From: JBCCJA01 sp039045975
GTDB lineage: Bacteria > Planctomycetota > Planctomycetia > Planctomycetales > Planctomycetaceae
Length of the DNA: 45,068 nucleotides
NCBI GenBank assembly: GCA_039045975.1
Contig: JBCCJA010000028.1
Location: 1-45,068 of the forward strand
Direction: 5' to 3'
Position 1 is the stretch's first letter. Every line of letters starts with the position of its first letter. Below the pieces are notes generated by a model that saw only the letters and a program-made list of their open reading frames with translations, was not told the DNA's origin and did not search any database. The translations under genes and the position numbers were made by a program. This document shows, piece after piece, positions 15,709 to 24,112 of the stretch.

Positions 15709-17246
15709 GCCCATTCGCGGAATTGTTCCTCGGTCGCGGCGTCCAAGACGAGGTCGTCGCGGCTGAGCAGCTCTTCGACGAACGGCACGATGTCCTCGCG
15801 GACCGCGTCGCCCTGGGCCGCCCGGGCGGCGAGTTTTTGGGCCGAGGCCCGGTCGCCGTCACGGACGGCGATGACCGCCTCCGCGACCCGGACCGAGTTC
15901 CGCATCGCGGGATTGTCGTCGGCCAACCGTGAGACTTCGGCGAAGGCCCGAGAGGCCCGGTCGTGCTCGTGGGTCGCGAGCGCTAGCACGGCGAGGCGGA
16001 ATTCGGCCTCGCGGACGAAGACGGCGTCGTCGGGATAGTGCTCGATGATCGCCCGCCAGCCGGCCCGGTCGGCGGGGTTGTCGATCGCCCGCCAGTACTG
16101 GTCGCGGACCGAAGCGGCTTTCGCGACGCCGCCGGGGGCGGGCGTCGCGAACGGGTCGGCCGGCCTGAAGAAGATCCCGAGGCCGACGCCGGCGGCGATC
16201 GCGACCGCCAGCGGCATCAGCAGTCGCACCGCCTGCCGCCCGGCCGGGAGGTCGAGGTCCGATTGCGGCGTCTCGGGGGTTGCGGGCGGCGGGGCCGAGC
16301 CGCTCGGTAGACGGATCGACGCGTGCGTATCGGGACGCTCTTTCACCTCGCGGCTGATGTATTGCAGATCGCGTAGCAGCGATTCGGCGTCGGCGTAACG
16401 CTGCTCCGGCTTCTTCGCCATCAGCCGCTCGAGCACCGTCGAGAGGGCCGGCGGCAGCTCGGGCCGCTTCGACTTCAGCGACGGCGCCGTCTCGTTCAGG
16501 TGCTTCACTGCGATCGCGACGGCGGTCTCGCCCCGGAACGGCGGCGACCCGGTCAGCAGGTGGTAAGCCGACACGCCGAGTGAATAAAGGTCAGTGCGGG
16601 TGTCGGTAGGTTTGCCGCTGACCTGTTCCGGGCTCATGTACAGGGGCGTGCCCATCGTCATGCCGGAGCGGGTCAGCGACTGCCGTTGCTCGTTGCTCTC
16701 CAGCCGGGCGAGGCCGAAGTCGGCGACCTTCGCGGCGCCCTTGCGGGAGATCAGGATGTTCTCGGGTTTGATGTCGCGGTGAACGATGCCCTCGGCCGCG
16801 GCGGCCCGCAGCGCGGACGCGACCTGCCGCATCAGGCGGAGGGCCGCGGCGAGTTCGAACGGGCCTTTTTTGCGGACCAGCTCGCCGGCCGTCGGCCCGT
16901 CGACGAACTCCTGCGCGATGTAGTGCAGGTCGTTCTCGCGGCCGATCGAATAGACCTGCACGATGTTCGGGTGGGACAGGTTCGCGGCCGCCGTCGCCTC
17001 CTGTTCGAAACGGGAAATCAGCGACTCGTCGGCCCCGGCGACGGCGTCGGCCCTCAAGATTTTCAGCGCGACCTGACGCTTCAGCGAGACCTGCTCGGCG
17101 AGGAACACCTCGGCCATCCCGCCGGCGCCGAGCCGTCGCACGACGCGGTAATCGCCGAGCGTGTGCCCTACCAAGTCCTCCGGGCTCGCGGCCGACGACG
17201 AGTCGGCGGCCGAGTCTTCGGGCGTCGCGGCGTCTTCGGCGGACAT
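15702..17246 (-). CDS. Membrane-anchored Ser/Thr protein kinase (PknB-like)
   Basis: The cytoplasmic Hanks-type kinase domain covers about residues 33-300: Gly-loop GAGGMAEV (40-47), ATP lysine K62 (VALKIL), catalytic HRDIKPEN with D158 and N163, DFG at 177-179, and the activation-loop end GTPLYMSPEQ. After a Pro-rich juxtamembrane linker there is one TM segment (342-360) and an external helical domain of about 150 residues that could be TPR-like. I start at ATG 17246 (514 residues); a GTG at 17264 would add MPSETR. It lies 37 bases downstream of the dehydrogenase gene on the same strand and is probably co-transcribed. The signal and targets are unknown. Confidence 0.92.
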   Translation of the reverse strand: MSAEDAATPEDSAADSSSAASPEDLVGHTLGDYRVVRRLGAGGMAEVFLAEQVSLKRQVALKILRADAVAGADESLISRFEQEATAAANLSHPNIVQVYSIGRENDLHYIAQEFVDGPTAGELVRKKGPFELAAALRLMRQVASALRAAAAEGIVHRDIKPENILISRKGAAKVADFGLARLESNEQRQSLTRSGMTMGTPLYMSPEQVSGKPTDTRTDLYSLGVSAYHLLTGSPPFRGETAVAIAVKHLNETAPSLKSKRPELPPALSTVLERLMAKKPEQRYADAESLLRDLQYISREVKERPDTHASIRLPSGSAPPPATPETPQSDLDLPAGRQAVRLLMPLAVAIAAGVGLGIFFRPADPFATPAPGGVAKAASVRDQYWRAIDNPADRAGWRAIIEHYPDDAVFVREAEFRLAVLALATHEHDRASRAFAEVSRLADDNPAMRNSVRVAEAVIAVRDGDRASAQKLAARAAQGDAVREDIVPFVEELLSRDDLVLDAATEEQFREWAG

Positions 17247-17283
17247 GCGGGTCTCGGAAGGCACTCGGGGAGATGGCGAGAAG

Positions 17284-18234
17284 TTACCGGTCGGTGCCGT
17301 TCGGTGTCATGCGCGGGGCTATCGCGGCCTCGCGGGACGCTTCGATCGATCTTCGGACCCGCTCCGCCCCGAGGCGGAATTTCTCGGCTTCCTCCTCGGT
17401 CAGCTCGGGCCGCAAGACCCGCGTCACGCCGCGTCGCCCGACCACCGCCGGCAGCGACAGGCAGCAGCCGCCGACGCCCTCGTAGTCGTCGATCCTCAGG
17501 CTGACCGGGATGACCCGGTTGAGGTCGAAGGCGATCGTCTCGACCAGCCTCGCGCAGGCGTTCGCGATCGCGTAGTTCGTGTAGCCGCGGTCGCGGAAGA
17601 CCTCGAAGCCGGCCGACGCGGTCCGCCGGGCGAGTTCGCGGATGCGGGGGCGGTCCTCGATCGGCTCGGCCCCGGCAGCCGCCATGCCGAACGCCGGGAC
17701 CTGATTCCGCCCGTGCTCGCCGATCACGTAGACGCGGAGATCGTCGGCGTGGATCGCGAATTCGGCCGACAGCAGCGACCGCAGCCGGGCGGTGTCGACG
17801 ATCGTCCCCAGACCGAGCACCCGCTCGGGCGGCAGGCCGGTCAGTTCGAGCGCGTGCCAGGTCATCACGTCGACAGGGTTCGTGATGACGACGACGGTCG
17901 CGTCGGGACAGGCGGCCGCGATCTGCGGCATCAGCCCAGCGAAAAGGCGGTAGTTCGGCACGGCCAGCGCGTGCCTGTCGTTCATGTCGGCCGCCATCGG
18001 GGCCGACGACGTCACGATCACGATCTCGGCCCCGGCGGCGTCTTCGATGTCACCGGCGGAGACTTCGGTGAAGTGGTCTTCGAAACTCGTCGCGTGCGAC
18101 AGGTCGAGCGCCTCGCCGCGGGCGAAGTCGGACCGCCGCGACACGAGGACGAGCTCGCGGACGAGGTCTTTCAGGACCAGCGTGTGGGCGACGGCCCGCC
18201 CGACATGACCGAGTCCGACGATCGCCGCTTTCAT
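17284..18234 (-). CDS. Lactate/malate dehydrogenase family enzyme, substrate uncertain
   Basis: The 316-residue cytoplasmic enzyme has an N-terminal NAD-binding GxGxVG (GLGHVG), the ITNPVDVMTW segment, LGLGTIVDTARLR with the Asp168/Arg171 equivalents, and the catalytic His in GEHG. At the position that decides between lactate (Gln) and malate (Arg), the loop reads SSAPMAADMNDR. It therefore has Met there, and the loop seems one residue longer than usual, so neither name is safe. The start at 18234 has a strong GGAGG 7 bases upstream. The gene is divergent from the VWA gene at 18298 and precedes the Ser/Thr kinase gene. Confidence 0.88.
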   Translation of the reverse strand: MKAAIVGLGHVGRAVAHTLVLKDLVRELVLVSRRSDFARGEALDLSHATSFEDHFTEVSAGDIEDAAGAEIVIVTSSAPMAADMNDRHALAVPNYRLFAGLMPQIAAACPDATVVVITNPVDVMTWHALELTGLPPERVLGLGTIVDTARLRSLLSAEFAIHADDLRVYVIGEHGRNQVPAFGMAAAGAEPIEDRPRIRELARRTASAGFEVFRDRGYTNYAIANACARLVETIAFDLNRVIPVSLRIDDYEGVGGCCLSLPAVVGRRGVTRVLRPELTEEEAEKFRLGAERVRRSIEASREAAIAPRMTPNGTDR

Positions 18235-18297
18235 CGAAGCCCTCCGATGTGCCGTGTCGGCTAACATATCCGCGACGAAATTCGGCGGGGAGATGTT

Positions 18298-19263
18298 TTG
18301 ACTTCGGACGCGGGCGATCACCGGTCATCGCCGCGGCGTCGGGCCGAACGATTGGTCTCGGCCGTCCGGGCGCGGGTCCGTGCGATCGGCACCCGTGAGC
18401 GTGCAGGCGCGGTGACGATTTCCCTTCTGCTCCACGCCTGCCTGCTGGCGGCGTTCGCGGCGGTCGCGCTCGAGACCGCCGTCGAGGCCGACCGGGGCGT
18501 GACGGAGGTCGCGGTCGAGCCGGCTGATTCGCTGCTCGACGGCCGACTCGACACGACGCTCAACGATTTCGCGGCGGCCCCGCCCGTCCGCGGCATCCCG
18601 ACGCCGTCGGTCGAATTCGACCCCGATCCCGATATCGACCTCACCACGCTCGAAGATTTCGCGCCGGAGTTCACCCTCTCGGCGAGCGACGTCGCGGACG
18701 CCGTCGAGGCGTTCGACAGGCCGGCAGACACGTCCGCCGCGATCGGCCCTGCGGGCATCGGACGCTTCTTTGGTCTCGAGAAGGCCGGCAGCGAGTTCGT
18801 GTACGTCGTCGACTCGTCGCAGAGCATGCAGGGACGCCGGTTCGCGCGGGCGATCGCGGAATTGCGGCGGTCGATCGGCGAACTGTCGCCCCGACAGCGG
18901 TTCTACGTCTTCTTCTTCTCCGACCGGGCTTACCCGATGTTCGGCGGACGCAGCCGCGGGCCGGTCCCCGCGACCGCGGCGAACAAAAGAAATCTCTATC
19001 GCTGGCTGGGGACGGTCGGGCACGTCGGGAAGACCGACCCGACCGGGGCCGTCCTCGCCGGCTTGCGGTTCGAACCCGACGCGCTATTCCTGCTGACGGA
19101 CGGCATGTTCGGCCGACACATCGTCTCGAAGATCGCGGCCGAGAACCGCCGCGACCGGTCGGTCGTCCCGATCTTGACCGTCGGCTTCGAGAACCGCGAC
19201 GGCGAGCCGCTGTTGCAGCATATCGCCGCCGAGAACGCCGGGACATATCGGTTCGTGCCGTAA
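18298..19263 (+). CDS. Single-TM protein with C-terminal VWA domain
   Basis: The 321-residue protein has a basic N-terminus, one TM segment at about 39-60, an acidic linker (PDPDIDLTTLEDF), and a VWA domain from about 165 with intact MIDAS residues D172, S174 and S176 (DSSQS) and a later LLTDGMFG. The N-terminal anchor points the VWA domain to the periplasm if the positive-inside rule holds (Arg-rich before the helix). The TTG start is chosen because GGGGAG stands 5 bases before it; the nearby ATG at 18293 is out of frame and stops at once. The family is common in planctomycetes and the ligand is unknown. It is 78 bases upstream of the sulfatase. Confidence 0.83.
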   Translation: MTSDAGDHRSSPRRRAERLVSAVRARVRAIGTRERAGAVTISLLLHACLLAAFAAVALETAVEADRGVTEVAVEPADSLLDGRLDTTLNDFAAAPPVRGIPTPSVEFDPDPDIDLTTLEDFAPEFTLSASDVADAVEAFDRPADTSAAIGPAGIGRFFGLEKAGSEFVYVVDSSQSMQGRRFARAIAELRRSIGELSPRQRFYVFFFSDRAYPMFGGRSRGPVPATAANKRNLYRWLGTVGHVGKTDPTGAVLAGLRFEPDALFLLTDGMFGRHIVSKIAAENRRDRSVVPILTVGFENRDGEPLLQHIAAENAGTYRFVP

Positions 19264-19341
19264 GTGTCACGCTTCTTTGCAATCGTCGCGGGCGGCTCGA
19301 TACCGTCTCGGCGTCCGCGTTTCATTTGTCGGAGCTCTCAT

Positions 19342-20835
19342 ATGTCGATCCGCGTGTTGTTACTGCTCCTCGTGCTCGTCCAGGCGGCCGCGTCCGCCGG
19401 CAAGCCGCGGAACGTCGTGTTCATCCTCACCGACGACCACCGCTACGACGTGATGGGCTGTGCCGGGCACCCGTTCGTCGAGACGCCGAACCTCGACCGG
19501 ATCGCGAACGAGGGCGTCTATTTCGAAGACGGGGTCGTCACGACGGCCCTCTGTTCGCCGTCGCGGGCGTCGATCCTGACGGGCCTGTACACGCACAAGC
19601 ACGGCGTCGTCGACAACGGCACGCCGGAGCCGGAGGGGACGCGGTTCTTCGCCGAAACGCTCGATAACGCCGGCTATGACACGGCCTTCATCGGCAAGTG
19701 GCATATGGGCAACCAGGGCGACGGGCCGCGACCGGGGTTCGACCGCTGGGTCAGCTTCAAAGGGCAGGGCGTCTATTACCCGCGTCCGAATTTCCGGCTG
19801 AACGTCGACGGCGAACGCGTCCCGCTCGAGGGCTACATCACCGACGAACTGACCGACTACGCCGTGGACTGGCTCGACGGCCGCGAGCCGGGCGAGACGC
19901 CGTTCTTCCTCTATCTGTCGCACAAGGCGGTCCACTCCGACTTCCAGCCCTCGCCCCGTCACCGCGGGCGTTACGCCGACGTCGAGCTGAGCCTGCCGAC
20001 CGGGACCGAGACGCTCTCCGGCGAGAACGTGCCCCGCTGGGTCCGCGACCAACGCAACAGCTGGCACGGGATCGACTTCCCGTACCACTCGACGAAGACG
20101 CTGGAGTCCCTCTACCGCTCTTACTGCGAGTCGGTGCTGGCCGTCGACGATTCGGTCGGCCGCGTGATGGACAAGCTCGAAGAGATGGGCGTCCTCGACG
20201 AAACGCTGATCGTTTACATGGGCGACAACGGCTTCCTGTTCGGCGAGAAGGGCTTGATCGACAAGCGGGTCGCGTACGAGCCGTCGCTGCGGGTGCCGAT
20301 GCTAGCGCGGTGTCCGGAACTGTTCGAGGGCGGTACGCGGGTCGACCGGGTCGTCGCGAACATCGACATGGCGCCGACGATCCTCGATGTCGCCGGCCTG
20401 GAGCCCGAGTGGGACATGGACGGCCGCAGCTTCGTGAAGCTCGCCCAGGGCGGGGACGACGGCTGGCGCGACGAGTTCCTCTACGTCTACTACTGGGAGT
20501 GGAGTTTCCCGCAGACGCCGACGCAGTTCGCCCTGCGGGAGGACCGCTACAAGTTCATCACCTACTACGGCCTGTGGGACGTCGAGGAGCTGTATGACCT
20601 CGAAGTCGACCCGGGCGAGACGACGAACCTGATCGCCGTCCCGGAACACGCCCGCCGCGTCACCCGTATGCGGAAGCAGGTCTACGACAAGTTGGCGGAG
20701 AAGGGCGGGATGACGATCCCGCTGCGGCCGCGACGCAGCATCGGCAACGGCTACCGGTTCGGCCCCCGCGGCGGCGACGACGCGGCCGGCTTCCCGGATC
20801 AGATCGTGATCGACACCGAGAAGCCCGGGAAGTAG
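19342..20835 (+). CDS. Secreted S1-family sulfatase
   Basis: The 497-residue protein has a signal peptide (1-19) and then the alkaline-phosphatase-like sulfatase fold. The formylglycine motif is C71-S-P-S-R75 within LCSPSRASILTG; the Cys form needs the formylglycine-generating enzyme. Metal-site residues include D31-D32 (LTDDHR) and MGDNG near 293-297, with the GKWHMG active-site lysine and histidine. It should hydrolyse sulfate esters, probably of polysaccharides, in the periplasm or outside. The substrate is not readable. ATG 19342 is supported by GGAG 7 bases upstream; the in-frame extension to 19264 is rejected. No modifying enzyme or other glycan gene lies beside it. Confidence 0.95.
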   Translation: MSIRVLLLLLVLVQAAASAGKPRNVVFILTDDHRYDVMGCAGHPFVETPNLDRIANEGVYFEDGVVTTALCSPSRASILTGLYTHKHGVVDNGTPEPEGTRFFAETLDNAGYDTAFIGKWHMGNQGDGPRPGFDRWVSFKGQGVYYPRPNFRLNVDGERVPLEGYITDELTDYAVDWLDGREPGETPFFLYLSHKAVHSDFQPSPRHRGRYADVELSLPTGTETLSGENVPRWVRDQRNSWHGIDFPYHSTKTLESLYRSYCESVLAVDDSVGRVMDKLEEMGVLDETLIVYMGDNGFLFGEKGLIDKRVAYEPSLRVPMLARCPELFEGGTRVDRVVANIDMAPTILDVAGLEPEWDMDGRSFVKLAQGGDDGWRDEFLYVYYWEWSFPQTPTQFALREDRYKFITYYGLWDVEELYDLEVDPGETTNLIAVPEHARRVTRMRKQVYDKLAEKGGMTIPLRPRRSIGNGYRFGPRGGDDAAGFPDQIVIDTEKPGK

Positions 20836-20948
20836 GCGGCGGGCCGGACTGTGGTGGCGGACACCGTGTCGGCCGGCTGTTCTGACCTGCTGCCGCCTCG
20901 GTCTTCTGAATTAAAAAGTCTCCAGACGCAAAATATCGAGGTGCTGTG

Positions 20949-21917
20949 ATGACGGACGTGAGGACTCGGTTTACGGGCCATGAAATGCATCGTGTGTGCG
21001 GCGTCTTCGCGCTATCGTTGGTCTGCCTTCTTTTGTCCTCGTCGCCCGCGGACGCGGCCGATACCTTCGGGTCCGACCTGCCGTCGCAGCCGGTCCCGGA
21101 CAAGTTCAGTTGGTCGAGGCCGGAAGGCAAGCCCGGTCCGGCCCGGCACGCGACGTTCGTCAGCCCGTCGATGGGTGTCGAGGTCGGGTACCGGATTTAT
21201 CTCCCGCCGGGTTATGACGACCCGTCGTCGCGGCGGATCCGCTATCCGGTCGTCTATATGCTCCACGGCGGTCGGCCCGGGAATGAAAATAAGGGTTCCG
21301 GGCTCGCTAAATTCGTGCACGAGGCGACGACGGCGAAGAAGATTAAGCCGACGATCTACGTCTTTAGTAATGGCGGTCCGGTCAGCCACTACAACTATCC
21401 GCAAATGAAAAACGGTCTCGGCGAAGACGTGCTGATCGAGGAGTTGATTCCCCATATCGACGAGACGTATCGGACGATCGCGTCGCGTGAGGGACGGGCG
21501 ATCGAGGGCTTCTCGCAGGGCGGCCGCGGTACGGCCCGCATCATGCTGCGTCACCCCGAACTGTTTTGTTCGGCCGCCCCTGGCGGCGGCGGGTTCGCGA
21601 CCGAGAAGCGCATCTCCGAGAACGGCGGCCGCGAGTCGCCGCGGCTGCTGTTCGCGCCCCGGTACAACGTCTATGACCTCGCGACCGATTTCGCAGCGGG
21701 CGAACGGAGTCGGTCCGACTTGCCGGCGGTGCTGATTTACGTCGGGACGAAAGACAACAACTACCGCGGGAACCGCGAATACATGGGGCATCTCGATTCG
21801 CTGGGGCTCGCGTACGAGTCGCTGATCGTCGAAGGGGTCCCGCACAGCGCGTTCGAGATCTACAAACGGCATGGGCTCGACATTATGCGGTTCCACCAAC
21901 GGAACTTCCGGCGGTAG
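20949..21917 (+). CDS. Secreted alpha/beta-hydrolase esterase (esterase D/feruloyl-esterase-like)
   Basis: The 322-residue protein carries a signal peptide (hydrophobic stretch about 19-31, cleavage after ADA) and an alpha/beta-hydrolase domain of the putative esterase family. It has VVYMLHGG (oxyanion region), the nucleophile S189 in GFSQGG, and a C-terminal catalytic His in VPHSAFEIYKRHG. Family members cleave carbohydrate-linked esters or related bonds; the substrate is not determined. ATG 20949 is preferred because GAGG stands 7 bases before it; ATG 20985 would give a shorter and more usual signal peptide and is a real alternative. It is about 110 bases downstream of the sulfatase, which could suggest shared polysaccharide breakdown, though the AT-rich gap may hold its own promoter. 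Confidence 0.87.
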   Translation: MTDVRTRFTGHEMHRVCGVFALSLVCLLLSSSPADAADTFGSDLPSQPVPDKFSWSRPEGKPGPARHATFVSPSMGVEVGYRIYLPPGYDDPSSRRIRYPVVYMLHGGRPGNENKGSGLAKFVHEATTAKKIKPTIYVFSNGGPVSHYNYPQMKNGLGEDVLIEELIPHIDETYRTIASREGRAIEGFSQGGRGTARIMLRHPELFCSAAPGGGGFATEKRISENGGRESPRLLFAPRYNVYDLATDFAAGERSRSDLPAVLIYVGTKDNNYRGNREYMGHLDSLGLAYESLIVEGVPHSAFEIYKRHGLDIMRFHQRNFRR

Positions 21918-22047
21918 AGGCCGCCGGCACGCCGACGGCCGTCGGGGGATCCGCCGGGGTTGGACGGGGCTAGGGCCGGGGACTGTCCCCGCGGGTAGCC
22001 ACGGATAAAGTGGCCGCGTTTGACGCGACTCCCTCCCGATCCCGCCC

Positions 22048-23475
22048 ATGTCCGACCGCCCGCAGACCCTCGGTGACCTCAAAGCGTCCGGCTATCAGCC
22101 GCTGTCCGTCAAAAGCGAACTCCGGCGGAACCTGATCGCGAAGTTGCGGGCCGGCGACGATGTCTTCCCCGGCATCCTCGGCTACGACGACACGGTCCTG
22201 CCGGAGTTGTTCAACGCGATCTTGTCGAAGCACGACGTGCTTCTGCTCGGGCTCCGCGGGCAGGGCAAGACGCGGATGTTGCGGATGCTGACCGGGTTGC
22301 TCGACGAGGCGATCCCGGTCGTCGCCGGCAGCGAGATCCGTGACGACCCGCTCGACCCGATTTCGAAGTACGCCCGCGACCTCGTCGCCGAGAAGGGCGA
22401 CGATACGCCGGTCGCCTGGGTCGGCCGCGACGAGCGATACCTCGAAAAACTCGCGACGCCCGACGTGACGATCGCCGACCTCGTCGGCGAGGTCGACCTC
22501 GTAAAGCACGCCCGCGGCACGGAACTGGCGAACGAGGACGTGATGCACTTCGGGCTGATCCCGCGGTCGCACCGCGGCATCTTCGCGATCAACGAGCTGC
22601 CCGACCTCGCCCCGAAGATCCAGGTCGGGCTGTTCAACGTGCTCGAAGAGCGGGACGTGCAGATCCGCGGTTTCACCGTGCGGCTGCCGCTCGATCTGTG
22701 CGTCGTCTTCAGTGCGAACCCCGAGGACTACACGAACCGCGGCCGGATCGTGACGCCGCTGAAGGACCGGATCGGCTCGGTCGTGCGGACGCATTACCCC
22801 GGTGATAGGTCGCTGGCGGTCCGGATCACGGACGAGAACGCGTGGACGTCCCGCGATTCGGGCGTCGACGTGTTCGTACCCGCGTTCGTCAAACACATCG
22901 TCGAAGAGGTCAGCCGTCTGGCCCGGACGTCGCCGCACGTGAATCAGGCGTCCGGCGTGAGCGTGCGGATGTCGGTAGCAAACTTCGAAAACGTCGTCTC
23001 GAACGCCGAACGCCGCGGGTTGCGGGACGGCCTCGAGCGGGTCGTGGCGCGGCCGAGCGATCTCGGACACGTTTCCGCCGGCTCACGCGGCAAGGTCGAG
23101 CTTGCGATGAGCGAGGAGCCGGGCGAAGAAGATCAGCTGTTCGGCCGGATCGTCAGCGAGGCGACGAAGGTAGTCTTCGATGAGCACTTCAAACCGAAGG
23201 CGTTCCGGCCGCTCGTCGAGCTGATCGAGTCGGGGTCGGACATCGCCGTCGGAGACGGAGTCGACGCGGCGACGTTTCTGCGGGCTTTCGCTCCGGTTGA
23301 CGGGTTCGACAAAGAACTCCAGTCGCTCGCGTCCGAGTTCGAACCGGAAGAGGCCGGCGGCGTCGCCCACGACCAGATCGCGGCGGCCGTCGGAGAACTG
23401 ATTCTTGACGGCCTGCACGCTCATAACCGCATCAGCAAAAAGCGGGATGACAAGTCATCCCGCTACACGACCTGA
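22048..23475 (+). CDS. Magnesium-chelatase-like AAA+ ATPase
   Basis: The 475-residue cytoplasmic protein has Walker A GLRGQGKT (68-75), a Walker B region GIFAINELPDL, and a sensor-like FSANPEDYTNRG, with the long insertions typical of the ChlI/MoxR branch (SHRGIFAINE, PLKDRIGS). It resembles the bacterial magnesium-chelatase proteins that pair with a VWA protein. The likely partner is at 12999-14135 rather than next door. Such ATPases act as chaperone-like motors for metal insertion or complex assembly; the client here is unknown. The last residues (RDDKSSRY) are encoded by the terminator hairpin of the convergent gene. Confidence 0.88.
   Translation: MSDRPQTLGDLKASGYQPLSVKSELRRNLIAKLRAGDDVFPGILGYDDTVLPELFNAILSKHDVLLLGLRGQGKTRMLRMLTGLLDEAIPVVAGSEIRDDPLDPISKYARDLVAEKGDDTPVAWVGRDERYLEKLATPDVTIADLVGEVDLVKHARGTELANEDVMHFGLIPRSHRGIFAINELPDLAPKIQVGLFNVLEERDVQIRGFTVRLPLDLCVVFSANPEDYTNRGRIVTPLKDRIGSVVRTHYPGDRSLAVRITDENAWTSRDSGVDVFVPAFVKHIVEEVSRLARTSPHVNQASGVSVRMSVANFENVVSNAERRGLRDGLERVVARPSDLGHVSAGSRGKVELAMSEEPGEEDQLFGRIVSEATKVVFDEHFKPKAFRPLVELIESGSDIAVGDGVDAATFLRAFAPVDGFDKELQSLASEFEPEEAGGVAHDQIAAAVGELILDGLHAHNRISKKRDDKSSRYTT
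23437..23464 (-). terminator. Minus-strand intrinsic terminator embedded in the AAA ATPase 3' end
   Basis: Read on the minus strand, AGCGGGATGAC and GTCATCCCGCT form a perfect 11-bp arm match (23441-23464), followed by a run of five T (23437-23441 region). It follows the stop of the Cys-rich gene (23482) by 17 bases and overlaps the last codons of the convergent ATPase gene. Confidence 0.88.
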
Positions 23476-23481
23476 AACTAC

Positions 23482-23901
23482 TCAAAGAGCGAGCGGCGTT
23501 TCGAGGAACGGTGCAGCGAAATCGGTCGCCGCCAACACCTCAGCCGGCTCGTCAGCGGCACCGCCGCACGACGACGCGGAGCAATCCGCGACGGCCATGC
23601 CGCTGTCGGAGCAGCAACCGCCCGACGCCACAGTCATCGCGGCCTGTGAATCGCAGCACCCGCTGCCAGCAAACGTGCCCTTGGTGCTGGCACACGTCGG
23701 CCCGAAATCATTGCCCGCGAACAGATTCGCATAAGCGTCTACATACGTGCCTTGGTTCGCGTACACGAACCCCGCGGCACTGACGCCGAGGGCCAGTGTT
23801 GCCAGTCTCACGAATCGGAAACCCGATCCGACCTGGGCGTCGTTCGGCGTAAATTCTTCCGACGGCTGCATGCCGTCGACCTTGTCACCCGTCTGGTCCA
23901 T
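23482..23901 (-). CDS. Cys-rich single-TM protein of unknown function
   Basis: The 139-residue protein has a polar N-terminus (1-28), one TM segment at about 31-48, and an exported or cytosolic C-terminal region with seven Cys: C70, C82-C83, C96-C97, C107 and C112. The CC pairs sit in GSGCCDS and SGGCCSDS, which suggests metal or cluster binding, or disulfides. I know no family. AAGGA lies 7 bases before the ATG at 23901, and a strong intrinsic terminator follows the stop, so it is a well-delimited single-gene unit. It is convergent with the AAA ATPase. Confidence 0.75.
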   Translation of the reverse strand: MDQTGDKVDGMQPSEEFTPNDAQVGSGFRFVRLATLALGVSAAGFVYANQGTYVDAYANLFAGNDFGPTCASTKGTFAGSGCCDSQAAMTVASGGCCSDSGMAVADCSASSCGGAADEPAEVLAATDFAAPFLETPLAL

Positions 23902-24112
23902 TCCGAATTCCTTCGCCGTAGTTCGAAAGTCCCGCCGATTCGCGGGCTTGGGCTTATCACGAAGTGTAGCCGGGTGCGCCGCCGGTGCGACGGTATGACT
24001 GACGGGTGTTGATGGTTGGATGAATTTTTCCGTGGCCCGTCGGACGGCCGAATGCCGCAGCGAGTCGGCCCGTCTGAAGAAATCCTGACGAAAGGCGACC
24101 GCTCGTCCGGTG

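Noticed and set aside
21940..22010. Hairpin GGGGACTGTCCCC before the AAA ATPase gene
   Set aside because: Short stem in GC-rich sequence without T-run or other support.
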